A stretch of 64,000 nucleotides of DNA, taken from contig NC_088961.1 of NCBI RefSeq assembly GCF_010111755.1, positions 186,001 to 250,000 of the forward strand, written 5' to 3'. The position numbers and the translations under genes are program-made. This document shows positions 29,243 to 38,816 of this stretch, in pieces. How positions within the stretch are numbered: the stretch's first letter is position 1; every line of letters begins with the position of its first letter. Under the pieces are notes generated by a model that had not been told where the DNA came from, did no database searches, and worked only from the letters and a program-made list of their open reading frames with translations. This DNA comes from Nakaseomyces glabratus. Its lineage: Eukaryota; Ascomycota; Saccharomycetes; Saccharomycetales; Saccharomycetaceae.

Positions 29243-32017
29243 ATGGCAAGTAGTAAGATGGAGCAGTTAAACTCGAATGGTCGAAAGAAATTGGAGCAAG
29301 TTGCTATATTTAAACGATTTGCTTCGACAATAGATGATACACAGGATGACAAGACAGCCAGTATTCTTTCTTTCCTAAAGTCCTCTCACGGTGACAATGG
29401 GATTGGTGCAAGGACTACTGTAGAACGCACTGGGCATAAAAGTACCGGAGAAATGGTGTTGATGTATGATGATTTTGTTCGTCTTATATCTAATTCACAG
29501 CAGTTTTATTCGAAATTCAGCGGGCATACATTCAATCTGAACCAAGTACCAGCTAACACATTTGGTTGTATATTCTTTGCAATGGATGAGAATAATAAGG
29601 GTTATTTAACAATAAGCGATTGGTTTCAACTAAACAACATACTGGAGCATGAAAATTACCATCTAATAATACTGTATGAGTTCTTCAGAAAGTTTGACGT
29701 GGAGAAGACTAATGCCCAATTGAGAAAGTCAGTCTTTGGGGGGAGCAAATACAGAAAGCAGAATACACTTCACCACTCTCCCGACTCTGGCTATGGAGAA
29801 AGACTGCCATTCAATACAAAGTCCATTAATTATGCAAATAAGTTCTTGAGTTTTGATGAGCTTCTCCTCAATTTGGATCAATTTAAAGAAACAATATCCT
29901 TATTACAGAACTGCATTAAAAATGACGATTTTGTACAGAAGAATGACCTAATTCTTCATTGGGACAAGTTTGATTTTTTGAAGTTATACCAATGCTTCCA
30001 TTATGGAAAGCCATATTTGACTCTTAACTCATTAGTGACAATACTACAGAATGATTTAAAGTATGAAAAAATGATTACAGGGTTCAGACATTTAGCCCAA
30101 TTTGATGCATCCAGACACAGATTATCTTTGAATAAAAATCAACTAGTCTACTTGTTGAAATTATTCTACTCCCATAAAGTTTCTGCAGATATATTTGAGT
30201 CTCTGAATCTTTCTAACACAAAACTAATCAAATCGGATAATAACTCAATTGCATTTAATGTCTACAGAGACATTTTCTATTTATTTCAAAATTTTGATTT
30301 ACTAAATCAAGTTTTTTTAAAATATGCTGAAGATAATAACATGAGTGACCGTGATATTAGAGAGCAAGTAATCACCAAGAAAAACCTAATGGATTTTTTA
30401 AACAAGCAGTATAATAAGGTCACCAATATAAGTGAATTCTCGCCATCTCAAATAAATCTATTATTCTCTATTGTTGCTAATTCAAAAGAATATAATAGAC
30501 ATCGTACGCGCTTAATCCAAAATTCACAGGAATTGAACCATGAAGATTCAGAAATTAATCATTTTATTCATAATGAATTTATGCACGGGGGGAGAAATAA
30601 GAAGGAAGAGTTAGAAACATTCAATGATAACTATAAGGATATCGCTAATGGTTTTGCTCAAGACTCGAATATTAAAAGTATTTCTAAAACAAGCACAGGT
30701 TGGTTTGAACGAGTGTTTGGTGGACGGAGTGACATTGCAACTATGCGTTCAGATCTTACAGTTCAGGACTTTTTGAAGATTTTGAACCCAAACTATTTGA
30801 ATGATGTTGTTCATAGATTGGAACTTCGCCATATTGAAGAGGAGTCTCTTTACACCAACTATTATTTCTACCCAATATTTGATTCGCTGTATAACTTCTC
30901 ACTAGGCTCTGTTGCAGGATGTATTGGAGCTACTATTGTTTATCCAATTGATTTTGTTAAAACAAGGATGCAAGCCCAAAGATCTCTATCGCAATACAAG
31001 AACTCCATTGATTGTTTCTTGAAGATACTGTCAAGAGAAGGTATAAGAGGTGTTTATTCGGGATTGGGACCTCAGCTGATAGGAGTTGCACCTGAAAAGG
31101 CGATCAAACTGACTGTAAATGATTATATGCGTAATAAACTGAAAGACAAGAACGGTAAACTTGGTCTACTGTCAGAAATTATTTCTGGTGCTTCTGCTGG
31201 TGCTTGCCAAGTGATATTTACTAACCCGCTTGAGATTGTTAAGATTAGATTACAAGTCAAAGGTGAATATGTGGCCGAAAACGCGGAGAATGCAAAATTG
31301 ACTGCATTGCAAATTATCAAAAGACTGGGCTTGCCAGGTTTATACAAAGGAGCTGCCGCTTGTTTGTTGAGAGATGTTCCATTTTCGGCGATATATTTCC
31401 CAACCTATGCCCATCTAAAAAGGGATCTGTTCAATTTTGATCCTAATGACAAAAATAAAAGATCGCGTCTAAACACCTGGGAACTTCTTTCTGCAGGTGC
31501 TTTAGCCGGCATGCCAGCTGCGTATCTGACAACACCATTCGACGTGATCAAGACACGTTTACAAATTGATCCAAAGAAAGGTGAGACTATATACAAGGGT
31601 ATTATTCATGCAGCGCGTACTATTTTGAGGGAAGAAAGTTTTAAGAGCTTTTTTAAAGGTGGTGCTGCCAGAGTGCTAAGAAGTTCACCACAGTTTGGGT
31701 TTACTTTAGCTGCGTATGAGCTGTTCCACAATATATTCCCATTACCAAATGACAAGGACAAATTTGTTATATCAGAAGATGATAGAAGAGCTAAGATTCT
31801 CAACAATAACGCTCGTGGACCGAATATTGATAAGAGAGAGTTGACCAGAATAGTAGAAAATCCGTACAGTGACAGCTACCTCAATTACTACTATAAGAGC
31901 TGTCAAGTTGCGAAGACATTCATAGAACTAGACAACAATTTTGCTAAGTTTGACTATGGTACATACTTGAAATTTCACGAGCATTTGAGAGCTATATCGA
32001 GAGGTGAAGACCCTTGA
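29243..32017 (+). CDS. AGC1: Mitochondrial aspartate-glutamate carrier Agc1
   Basis: 924 residues (S. cerevisiae about 902). The N-terminal half (1 to about 540) is the regulatory domain with degenerate EF-hand-like segments ([20 protein letters not shown]). The C-terminal half holds three mitochondrial carrier repeats, each with the Px[DE]xx[KR] signature: [10 protein letters not shown] (about 567), [10 protein letters not shown] (about 662), [10 protein letters not shown] (about 764), with following loops [27 protein letters not shown] and [14 protein letters not shown]. It exchanges aspartate and glutamate, and takes up glutamate, across the inner mitochondrial membrane for the malate-aspartate shuttle and nitrogen metabolism. 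Most yeast EF-hands have lost calcium ligands, so calcium control is doubtful here. Between SDD4 and the inserted ROK1. Confidence 0.96.
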   Translation: MASSKMEQLNSNGRKKLEQVAIFKRFASTIDDTQDDKTASILSFLKSSHGDNGIGARTTVERTGHKSTGEMVLMYDDFVRLISNSQQFYSKFSGHTFNLNQVPANTFGCIFFAMDENNKGYLTISDWFQLNNILEHENYHLIILYEFFRKFDVEKTNAQLRKSVFGGSKYRKQNTLHHSPDSGYGERLPFNTKSINYANKFLSFDELLLNLDQFKETISLLQNCIKNDDFVQKNDLILHWDKFDFLKLYQCFHYGKPYLTLNSLVTILQNDLKYEKMITGFRHLAQFDASRHRLSLNKNQLVYLLKLFYSHKVSADIFESLNLSNTKLIKSDNNSIAFNVYRDIFYLFQNFDLLNQVFLKYAEDNNMSDRDIREQVITKKNLMDFLNKQYNKVTNISEFSPSQINLLFSIVANSKEYNRHRTRLIQNSQELNHEDSEINHFIHNEFMHGGRNKKEELETFNDNYKDIANGFAQDSNIKSISKTSTGWFERVFGGRSDIATMRSDLTVQDFLKILNPNYLNDVVHRLELRHIEEESLYTNYYFYPIFDSLYNFSLGSVAGCIGATIVYPIDFVKTRMQAQRSLSQYKNSIDCFLKILSREGIRGVYSGLGPQLIGVAPEKAIKLTVNDYMRNKLKDKNGKLGLLSEIISGASAGACQVIFTNPLEIVKIRLQVKGEYVAENAENAKLTALQIIKRLGLPGLYKGAAACLLRDVPFSAIYFPTYAHLKRDLFNFDPNDKNKRSRLNTWELLSAGALAGMPAAYLTTPFDVIKTRLQIDPKKGETIYKGIIHAARTILREESFKSFFKGGAARVLRSSPQFGFTLAAYELFHNIFPLPNDKDKFVISEDDRRAKILNNNARGPNIDKRELTRIVENPYSDSYLNYYYKSCQVAKTFIELDNNFAKFDYGTYLKFHEHLRAISRGEDP

Positions 32018-32521
32018 TACCTCAAGAACGATTATGAACATGATAATTTAACGAACTCTAATTATTTATTCTATGTGTAAACGACTTTATTTTATATTTT
32101 TTAACATTATATTTATATCTCCATGAATGCGATTAGATACAGCATATATGTCATGTTGTCGGGTCCACACGAATCAACGATTGAACAGCAACGAATAGCC
32201 TTCAGTTATGCAATCAGTACTTCTATAGCATTGCTAACTACTTGATTATTATATCACGTGATGTGCCATTATTACTTACCATCTGGAAGAAAAAAAAGAA
32301 AAAAAGAAAATCAGCTGAAATTTTGCGATGAGCTCACAAATTTTGCGATGAGCTTCAGTTGTGTATATGTATTAGTATTGCAATAATCATGGGTTATTAT
32401 TCACAAATTAGCTTTTAGTTTTGTGTATTATTATTGAATGGGTACTTTATTAGATAGGATAGGGTGATATAGGAGAGTTATAAACTAGATATATTTAAAT
32501 TGAAGACAGAAAGGCCGAGAG
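32018..32521. other. AGC1 3' end and ROK1 promoter
   Basis: 504 bp. An E-box ATCACGTGAT (about 32252-32261, Cbf1-like) and a purine tract (about 32286-32310) precede the tandem PAC/RRPE module. No RNA gene seen. Confidence 0.6.
32317..32352 (+). promoter_or_regulatory. Tandem PAC modules of ROK1
   Basis: GCGATGAG occurs at 32325-32332 and 32345-32352, exactly 20 bp apart. Each copy is directly preceded by an AAATTTT element (RRPE-like) and followed by CT, so a unit of AAATTTTGCGATGAGCT is duplicated. This is the ribosome-biogenesis promoter signature, matching the function of ROK1. Confidence 0.85.
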
Positions 32522-34219
32522 ATGGATATCTTTAGAGTGTTAACGAGAGGTGCATCGATCAACAAGAAGGCCAACCAAAAAGGTAAGACGGTTGACTACA
32601 GTACTGCAGACACTGATAATGATAAGGTTGATAATAAACAAGTTGAAAAACAGCTGAATAGAGAGCTTGACTTTTTCAGAAACAAGAAGATTGTGAGTAA
32701 AGTAGAGACTGCAAAGGCTAAGCTAGAGGATTCAGTAGAAGACAGTCATCAACAAGATAATAACGATGATGTTACGGAGGTTGCCTATGATGTTAAGATA
32801 ACAACTAAAGAGCAGGCAAGTGCGTTAAGAAAGTCTTATAAGGGTAATATTACTGGTGAAGATATACCGTTGCCTATCGGTTCTTTTGAAGATTTGATTT
32901 CAAGATTTTCGCTTGATAAGCGTTTACTTAATAATCTTATAGAAAATCATTTCACTGAACCAACACCTATTCAATGTGAAGCCATCCCACTTTGCTTGAA
33001 TGGTCGTGATTTGTTGGCATGTGCGCCCACGGGTTCTGGTAAGACTCTAGCTTTCTTAATTCCACTGCTACAACAAATAATTGAAGAAAAGAATTTCTCA
33101 GGTGTCAAAGGTCTGATAATATCGCCTACCAAAGAATTGGCAACGCAAATATTTAACGAGTGTGTTAAATTGTCAAAAAGAATATATTTGGATAAGAAGA
33201 GGCCACTACAAGTTGCCATTCTTTCGAAGTCCCTGGGTGCTAAACTAAGAAACAAAGTAATTAGTGACAAGAAGTACGACTTGATTATCTCGACACCTCT
33301 ACGTTTGATAGATGTGGTCAAGAACGAGGCTTTGGACTTATCTAATGTCAAGCATTTAATCTTTGATGAAGCTGATAAACTGTTTGACAAGACCTTTATC
33401 GAGCAAACTGATGATATTTTGAATTCATGTACTGATCCAAGTATGAGAAAGTCGATGTTTTCGGCTACAATCCCAAGTAGCGTTGAGGAAACAGCTAATT
33501 CAATTATGAATGATCCAGTTAGAGTAATTATAGGTCACAAGGAAGCAGCCAATACAAATATCGAACAAAAATTGATCTTTTGCGGTAACGAAGAAGGTAA
33601 GTTAATAGCAATCAGACAACTAGTGCAACAAGGTGAGTTCAAGCCACCTATTATTATCTTTTTGGAATCCATTGCTAGAGCTAAGGCTTTGTACCATGAG
33701 TTGATGTATGATAGAATAAATGTTGATGTTATCCATGCTGAAAGAACTGCTATTCAAAGAGAAAAAATAATAGAACGTTTCAAGACTGGTGAGCTATGGT
33801 GTTTGATATGTACGGATGTTTTAGCAAGAGGTATTGACTTCAAAGGTGTAAATTTAGTTATAAATTATGACGTACCAACTACAGCTCAAGCCTATGTCCA
33901 TAGGATTGGTAGAACTGGTAGAGGTGGAAGAAGTGGTAAGGCAGTCACTTTGTATACTAAGCTTGACTCCGTTGCTATTAAGCCTATCATTAATGTTATG
34001 AAGCAAAGTGGCTGTGAAGTAGAAGGATGGATGAATAACATTTCTAAGATCACTAAGCGTGAAAAGGAAGCTATAAAGAAAGGAAAGTCACATAAGGAAA
34101 GAGATCAAATAAGTACAGTTCCAAAGGTAGAAAGATTGAAGAGAAAAAAGAAGCAAGATATGATTCGCGCTTCAAAGAGAAGGCAACTAGAATCCAACGC
34201 AATAGAATCTGCTGATTGA
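32522..34219 (+). CDS. ROK1: DEAD-box RNA helicase Rok1
   Basis: 565 residues, essentially the length of S. cerevisiae Rok1 (564). An ATP-dependent helicase of the small-subunit processome that releases snR30 and partners Rrp5 in 18S maturation. Motifs: FTEPTPIQ (Q motif), APTGSGKT (Walker A, about 169), [12 protein letters not shown] in FDEADKL (about 281), FSATIPS (about 313), and [13 protein letters not shown] (about 460). N-terminal extension [16 protein letters not shown] is diagnostic of Rok1; the tail is basic ([17 protein letters not shown]). In S. cerevisiae ROK1 is YGL171W on chromosome VII, whereas its neighbours here (AGC1, ATP20) are adjacent on chromosome XVI, so it is out of the expected order. 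Confidence 0.95.
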
Positions 34220-34680
34220 TTTGGATGCTTACTAAACAAACTTCGACCAATTGAATTGTTTTTCATGAATCTTATCATGTTTATATCCTTAAATCGTACT
34301 GTTAAAACAGTTTGCATAGCACTGTTATGATAATATCTAAAAAGCATAGCATTTCATTATAAATATATTGCCAAACCTATATATATATATAAAAGAAAAA
34401 AGTTTGGTATATGGAATGAATATTTATTGTAATAATATTGATTCTAATATTGCTTTTGTACATGGAGGAGGAATATTCAACAAGGTTACTAGACCATATC
34501 GAAAAACCTGCTGATAAAAATGGACCTTTATTAATATGACAATATCATGCAGAGAATATATTCAGGGTAGAAGGAGTAAAAATAAATTAGTTAACATTTA
34601 ATTTCAATATTTGCATCAGAAGTATGGATTTTCATGGAAAGGCACAATTACATTTAATAAATGCGCCAAATATACTAAAA
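34220..34680. other. Convergent 3' region, ROK1-ATP20
   Basis: 461 bp, very AT-rich, with a (TA)n run near 34380-34392 typical of yeast polyadenylation efficiency elements. No gene supported. Confidence 0.65.
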
Positions 34681-35052
34681 TTAATGAGCAGCTTTGGCAT
34701 TGTGTTCATAATTCTTGTAGCCAATAAACTTTCTTCTTCCGATTATTTCACCAACAGAGTAAAAACCAAGAAATTGGACCAAGTAAGAACCGTACTTTAG
34801 AGCATCAGGTTTCTTGATATTCTTAGCACAGTTAATAATCTCAGATGGCTTATTGAAGTATTGCAATCCTTGCTTGTATAGTTTGCAGTATGTGCTCTTG
34901 AATTCGTTGACAGTAGGTGGCTTCAAACCTTCCTTTGCATATATTTGCTTGGAGACTTCAGCAGTAACTTTACCATAGTAGATTGACTTGGTAGCTAGTT
35001 GGTTTCCTCTAACTACCAATCTGTTAGCTAAAGATTGTAAACGTTCAATCAT
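34681..35052 (-). CDS. ATP20: Mitochondrial ATP synthase subunit g
   Basis: 123 residues (S. cerevisiae Atp20 about 115). A small inner-membrane subunit of F1Fo-ATP synthase that promotes dimerisation and cristae formation. Conserved features: N-terminal helix with IYYGKVTAEVSKQIYAKEGL, the KPPTVNEFK turn, and a single C-terminal membrane segment (KYGSYLVQFLGFYSVGEIIGRR) containing a GxxxG-like GFYSVG packing motif followed by basic residues. The C-terminus is a few residues longer (YEHNAKAAH) than in S. cerevisiae. Lies tail-to-tail with ROK1 and upstream of it sits MCM4, as YPR020W/YPR019W. Confidence 0.95.
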   Translation of the reverse strand: MIERLQSLANRLVVRGNQLATKSIYYGKVTAEVSKQIYAKEGLKPPTVNEFKSTYCKLYKQGLQYFNKPSEIINCAKNIKKPDALKYGSYLVQFLGFYSVGEIIGRRKFIGYKNYEHNAKAAH

Positions 35053-35582
35053 GGCTTCCTTGTATTTTTATTATTATGTTCTGTGGTGATGTTTCCTCAG
35101 AGGTCCTTGTTTTGTAGACCAAAAACACACTAACATAGATTTATATGAATCTCAAGTGCAGAATGACTCTCATAATATCTAGTATAATTGCTCTGGTGAG
35201 CTGTTGCTCTCTAACCAATCCTGATTGACTGGCTCTCGAAAGAGCTCTTTGCAACTCTGTTGGAAAGTAGTTCGGGCAACTTCGAAAATGTCACTCTCGA
35301 CCAATGAGCGTCGAGAATTGGTAGGATAGTGACGAGAAGCTCAATCAAGAGGATATGGATACTACAAACATCTACAAGAGTTCCTGTCAAAGTATACTAT
35401 CATTTTGAGAATGGTATTCGGTATTGATATGATTAATATTACAATATGTGACTATTACATACAAGCTATTTTATTTAAAAGAGACCGATGATATAGATAT
35501 GCTCGGCATGGTCAACGTGTGACTATTCTAACGAGTGGAATATTCACGTGATTGTTGCTTTGATTTGTAGCTATGCCTCTTA
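35053..35582. promoter_or_regulatory. ATP20 promoter / MCM4 downstream region with inverted-repeat cluster
   Basis: 530 bp. Between 35165 and 35316, CTCTCG/GCTCTC-type hexamers recur and form small inverted repeats: GCTCT/AGAGC at 35232-35245 and TCTCGAC/GTCGAGA at 35295-35316. CCAAT elements (35214, 35301) could be Hap2/3/4/5 sites for a respiratory gene. A CACGTG E-box is at 35545-35550. Confidence 0.45.
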
Positions 35583-38357
35583 TCATACTCTGATATTCAG
35601 ACGTACTGATCTTCTAACACCTTCACCCAGGATAATCACTTTATCTTCCTGCTGTAACCTGGATAAAGTGCTTGACACTTGACTTGGTTCTACTCTGTCT
35701 TGTGCTTGTTCATTGATTTGCTTGATCAACTCATTGAAACTCATAGAGTCAGCTGGATACTCCTTCAGAATACGTATTATCTCCCTAGCCAAATCCTCTT
35801 GTAATTTACGCTGTATAACTGATTTACCAGTTTGAACCAAATTCATATCGATTTTACCTGTCTTTGGATCAGTTGCGTAATCTTTAATAGCCGATTTCAT
35901 TAATCTGACAGCCTCACGGACGTCTTCAAGATCTACAGTGCTTGATAATCTCATCTTGGCATGGGCTTCAGATAAACGAATCATACTTTCAAGCTGTCTC
36001 GTTGTTGCAGTAATTCTCTTTTCATCTGATCTTGAATCGTCACCCATTTTTCTCATGCCAACATAAGCCTTTACAAGTTCATTTTTTGCTTGCTCTGTTA
36101 CAAGTGGATGAACATTCTGTTTGACATAATTGATGTATTGTGTTAAGAAATCGATTGGGAGAACATCATCGGTAGTAACATGTGCAGGCTTGTCCTCTAG
36201 ATAAAGACTGGTCAAGTGTTTTGCCAGATCACGGTCAGTGCTTTCATCAACTTTATCCAAAATAATATAAACAAGGTCGAATCTTGACAGTAATGGGGGT
36301 GGAAGATCAATATTTTCAGTAACAGGTAGATTAGGGTTATAACGGGATCCAATAGGGTTTGCACTAGCTAAAATGGAACTTCTAGCATTCAATGTTGTGA
36401 TAATACCAGCTTTAGCAACGGAGATCGTTTGTTGTTCCATCACTTCGTGAAGAACAGATCTAGTTGATTCACTCATTTTATCGAATTCATCAATACAACA
36501 GATACCACCATCAGAAAGCACTAAGGCACCACTCTCTAAAACTAATTGTTTACTATCGACATCTCTTGTGACATATGCCGTTAGACCTACTGCTGATGAA
36601 CCCTTACCAGATGTGTAGACACCTCTAGGAGCAATTTTATGAACATATTGTAAGATCTGGGATTTGGATGTGGAGGGGTCACCACATAGCAAAATGTTAA
36701 TATCACCTCTATAACGACCACCCTTCTTAAACGTTTTGTTAGTACCACCAAATAATTGTAGTAATATACCCTTTTTGACGTCATCTAATTCATAAATACT
36801 TGGCGCTATAGATCTCGCAAGAAGATCATAAAGATCGGGTCTTTGTGCAACCTGCTTTATCTTCTCGATTTCAGCATCAGAGATTTGTCTTACTTCTTCG
36901 ACATCATTATTATCTAGTTTATTTTGCAATAGTTCTTGTTCGATAGTTGAAACATCAACACCAATTCTAGTGTTCGAGACCTTTTTTACATGGACGACAT
37001 CAATGTATGTTTTGTATAAAGATTTTAAGACACGTTGTCTAGAGTTGGCCTTGATGGGGATTGATCTGAAGGTACCTGTAACTTCAATTCTGTCACCAGC
37101 ACGGCAACTATCAACTAACTCGTCGTAAACACATAGAGAAACAGAGTGAGGTGTTTGTCCATCTGGAACCAAATCAGGAGTTTCTTGCAGTTTAATAACT
37201 TGTTTATCAGCGAAAGAGCATCTATTATGAATTAGCGTCATAGAGTTAGCCTCATTACAATCAACACGTTCACATCTAGCTGGTTCCTGAATTACACCAC
37301 GATCGATTTCAACAGCCATGGTGTGATCACAAATATTACATTTGAAAAAAGCTACTTTCATGTCTGGTATAACAGGTGTCGCTCTAAGAACCAACCCTTT
37401 CAGGCTTATCAACTTATCTATATCATTTGGATTCAATTCTCTCATACCTTTTTGAGTTTCAACATTGTAAGGTCTTACTTTGTAAAACTTCGACTCAATT
37501 TCGTCTAACTCATGTTCTAATTGGTTATCAACCACAAGAGATACCATACAGTCTTTGATGGTTTGATCCATAATTGATATGACTTCTTGTGGATAGTTCA
37601 ATAGTTGATAATACAACTCCTCGGTTTGTTTAAATGCTAGCAAATTGCGTGCATCGAGGTTTAAATTTGATGTACCAAGTTCTCTCATTTCATTAAGTTG
37701 CTTCACATAGTATAGTTCTTCTTCTGCTTCATCATCGGTTATATCTGTCTTCCCATCCAAAACTCTTCTATACTTGTACTTAAATGACATCAGGAAATTC
37801 CTGAAGCTATTGGCACATTCTTGTATGCTGACATTTGTACCCCAAATAATTCTTAGAGGTTCGGTAGCTTCGGAAGGCATTGAAGAGGAAGAAGAAGAAG
37901 GTTGCTGTATACCTGACCTGGAGTCGAAGTCTACAATCCTTCTTGGTGAGGATAGATCTGAGGCGTGAATATCATTTCTTCTTAAATTAGTTCTCTGAGA
38001 AGGGTAGCCGCCCATATTAGAAGAGGAACTATGTAGTACCTGTCTATCGCTTCCGTAGTCAGAGAATCTTCCTAAAGCACTCGATCTGTTGGCTGCAAGG
38101 TGATTTCTGTTGCTCCTTCTTCCTTGAGAGTGAACATCTGAGCTCATTGGTCTGTTAGAGGAAGATGGGAAATGAATTGGCGAAGATGGGGCGACAGGTT
38201 GAGAATCACCCTGTGGTTGGGATGATGATGAGTTAAAAAACAATGCTGGACTGGATGGATCACCATTTGGACCCATGCTTGAGGGCTGGTTGCGGCCGGG
38301 AGAAGAACTTCCCTCATCAATAGGACCCATCACTGGAGAACTGGGATTATTTGACAT
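35583..38357 (-). CDS. MCM4: MCM2-7 replicative helicase subunit Mcm4
   Basis: 924 residues (S. cerevisiae Mcm4/Cdc54 about 933). Subunit of the hexameric replicative helicase loaded at origins. The N-terminal 175 residues are Ser-rich and disordered with many S/T-P and acidic-flanked sites (MSNNPSSPVMGPIDEGSSSPG), the target region of DDK and CDK. Then an OB domain with a C4 zinc finger (CNIC ... CERVDC, about 337-366), and the AAA+ core: Walker A GDPSTSKSQ (about 559), Walker B CIDEFDKM (about 619), arginine finger in SRFDLVY (about 690). A winged-helix tail (SFNELIKQINEQ) ends the protein. The upstream region carries a palindromic Mcm1/ECB-like site, the element that drives M/G1 expression of MCM genes. 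Confidence 0.97.
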   Translation of the reverse strand: MSNNPSSPVMGPIDEGSSSPGRNQPSSMGPNGDPSSPALFFNSSSSQPQGDSQPVAPSSPIHFPSSSNRPMSSDVHSQGRRSNRNHLAANRSSALGRFSDYGSDRQVLHSSSSNMGGYPSQRTNLRRNDIHASDLSSPRRIVDFDSRSGIQQPSSSSSSMPSEATEPLRIIWGTNVSIQECANSFRNFLMSFKYKYRRVLDGKTDITDDEAEEELYYVKQLNEMRELGTSNLNLDARNLLAFKQTEELYYQLLNYPQEVISIMDQTIKDCMVSLVVDNQLEHELDEIESKFYKVRPYNVETQKGMRELNPNDIDKLISLKGLVLRATPVIPDMKVAFFKCNICDHTMAVEIDRGVIQEPARCERVDCNEANSMTLIHNRCSFADKQVIKLQETPDLVPDGQTPHSVSLCVYDELVDSCRAGDRIEVTGTFRSIPIKANSRQRVLKSLYKTYIDVVHVKKVSNTRIGVDVSTIEQELLQNKLDNNDVEEVRQISDAEIEKIKQVAQRPDLYDLLARSIAPSIYELDDVKKGILLQLFGGTNKTFKKGGRYRGDINILLCGDPSTSKSQILQYVHKIAPRGVYTSGKGSSAVGLTAYVTRDVDSKQLVLESGALVLSDGGICCIDEFDKMSESTRSVLHEVMEQQTISVAKAGIITTLNARSSILASANPIGSRYNPNLPVTENIDLPPPLLSRFDLVYIILDKVDESTDRDLAKHLTSLYLEDKPAHVTTDDVLPIDFLTQYINYVKQNVHPLVTEQAKNELVKAYVGMRKMGDDSRSDEKRITATTRQLESMIRLSEAHAKMRLSSTVDLEDVREAVRLMKSAIKDYATDPKTGKIDMNLVQTGKSVIQRKLQEDLAREIIRILKEYPADSMSFNELIKQINEQAQDRVEPSQVSSTLSRLQQEDKVIILGEGVRRSVRLNIRV

Positions 38358-38816
38358 CTCCGAAGTACTGATCTTTGTATTTGTACTATTTTAGTAGCTG
38401 TCTCCGCAAATCGTTATTTATCCTTTAACGATATCAGTGTCAGTCAAATTCAGGTGCAAACTTAAACTGGAAGAAAACTGTTAAAAATACACAACAAAAA
38501 AGGCAATTGAGCAGCAATATTATAGACAGCGGTAACAAATACTTCGCAATTAAATATGAAACTGATATGACCACGATTGTTATCAGCAGTTTATCGAAAG
38601 TAGATCATTTAGATGTCATAGTTTTTGGCTGTCTCACTCATTATTTTATTTCAGTTTACAAGCTGCGAAAAAAAAAATCAGTGAAAAATTCGTGTTAATA
38701 TGATTTCCTAATTAGGAAGTGTAATAGAAATTAAGTTACATATTAGCTAACTGTTGTATATCTGTATCTATAATTAGTATGCCTCTTTATATGAACACCA
38801 TTTGAAGTGAATAATC
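38358..38816. other. MCM4 promoter / RLF2 3' region
   Basis: 459 bp. Holds the ECB-like palindrome (38704-38718). The 63-codon ORF 38507-38698 (plus) is unsupported. Confidence 0.65.
38704..38718. promoter_or_regulatory. Mcm1/ECB-like palindrome upstream of MCM4
   Basis: TTTCCTAATTAGGAA contains the palindrome TTCCTAATTAGGAA and fits the Mcm1 core CC(A/T)6GG-type pattern (CCTAATTAGG) and the early-cell-cycle-box outline TTtCCnnnTnaGGAAA. It is about 347-361 bp upstream of the MCM4 ATG. TAAT cores inside could also serve the Yox1/Yhp1 homeodomain repressors that act at ECBs. Confidence 0.7.

Noticed and set aside
32252..32261. ATCACGTGAT as a centromere CDEI element
   Set aside because: No AT-rich 75-90 bp CDEII followed by a CCGAA-type CDEIII on either side; better read as a Cbf1-type E-box promoter site.
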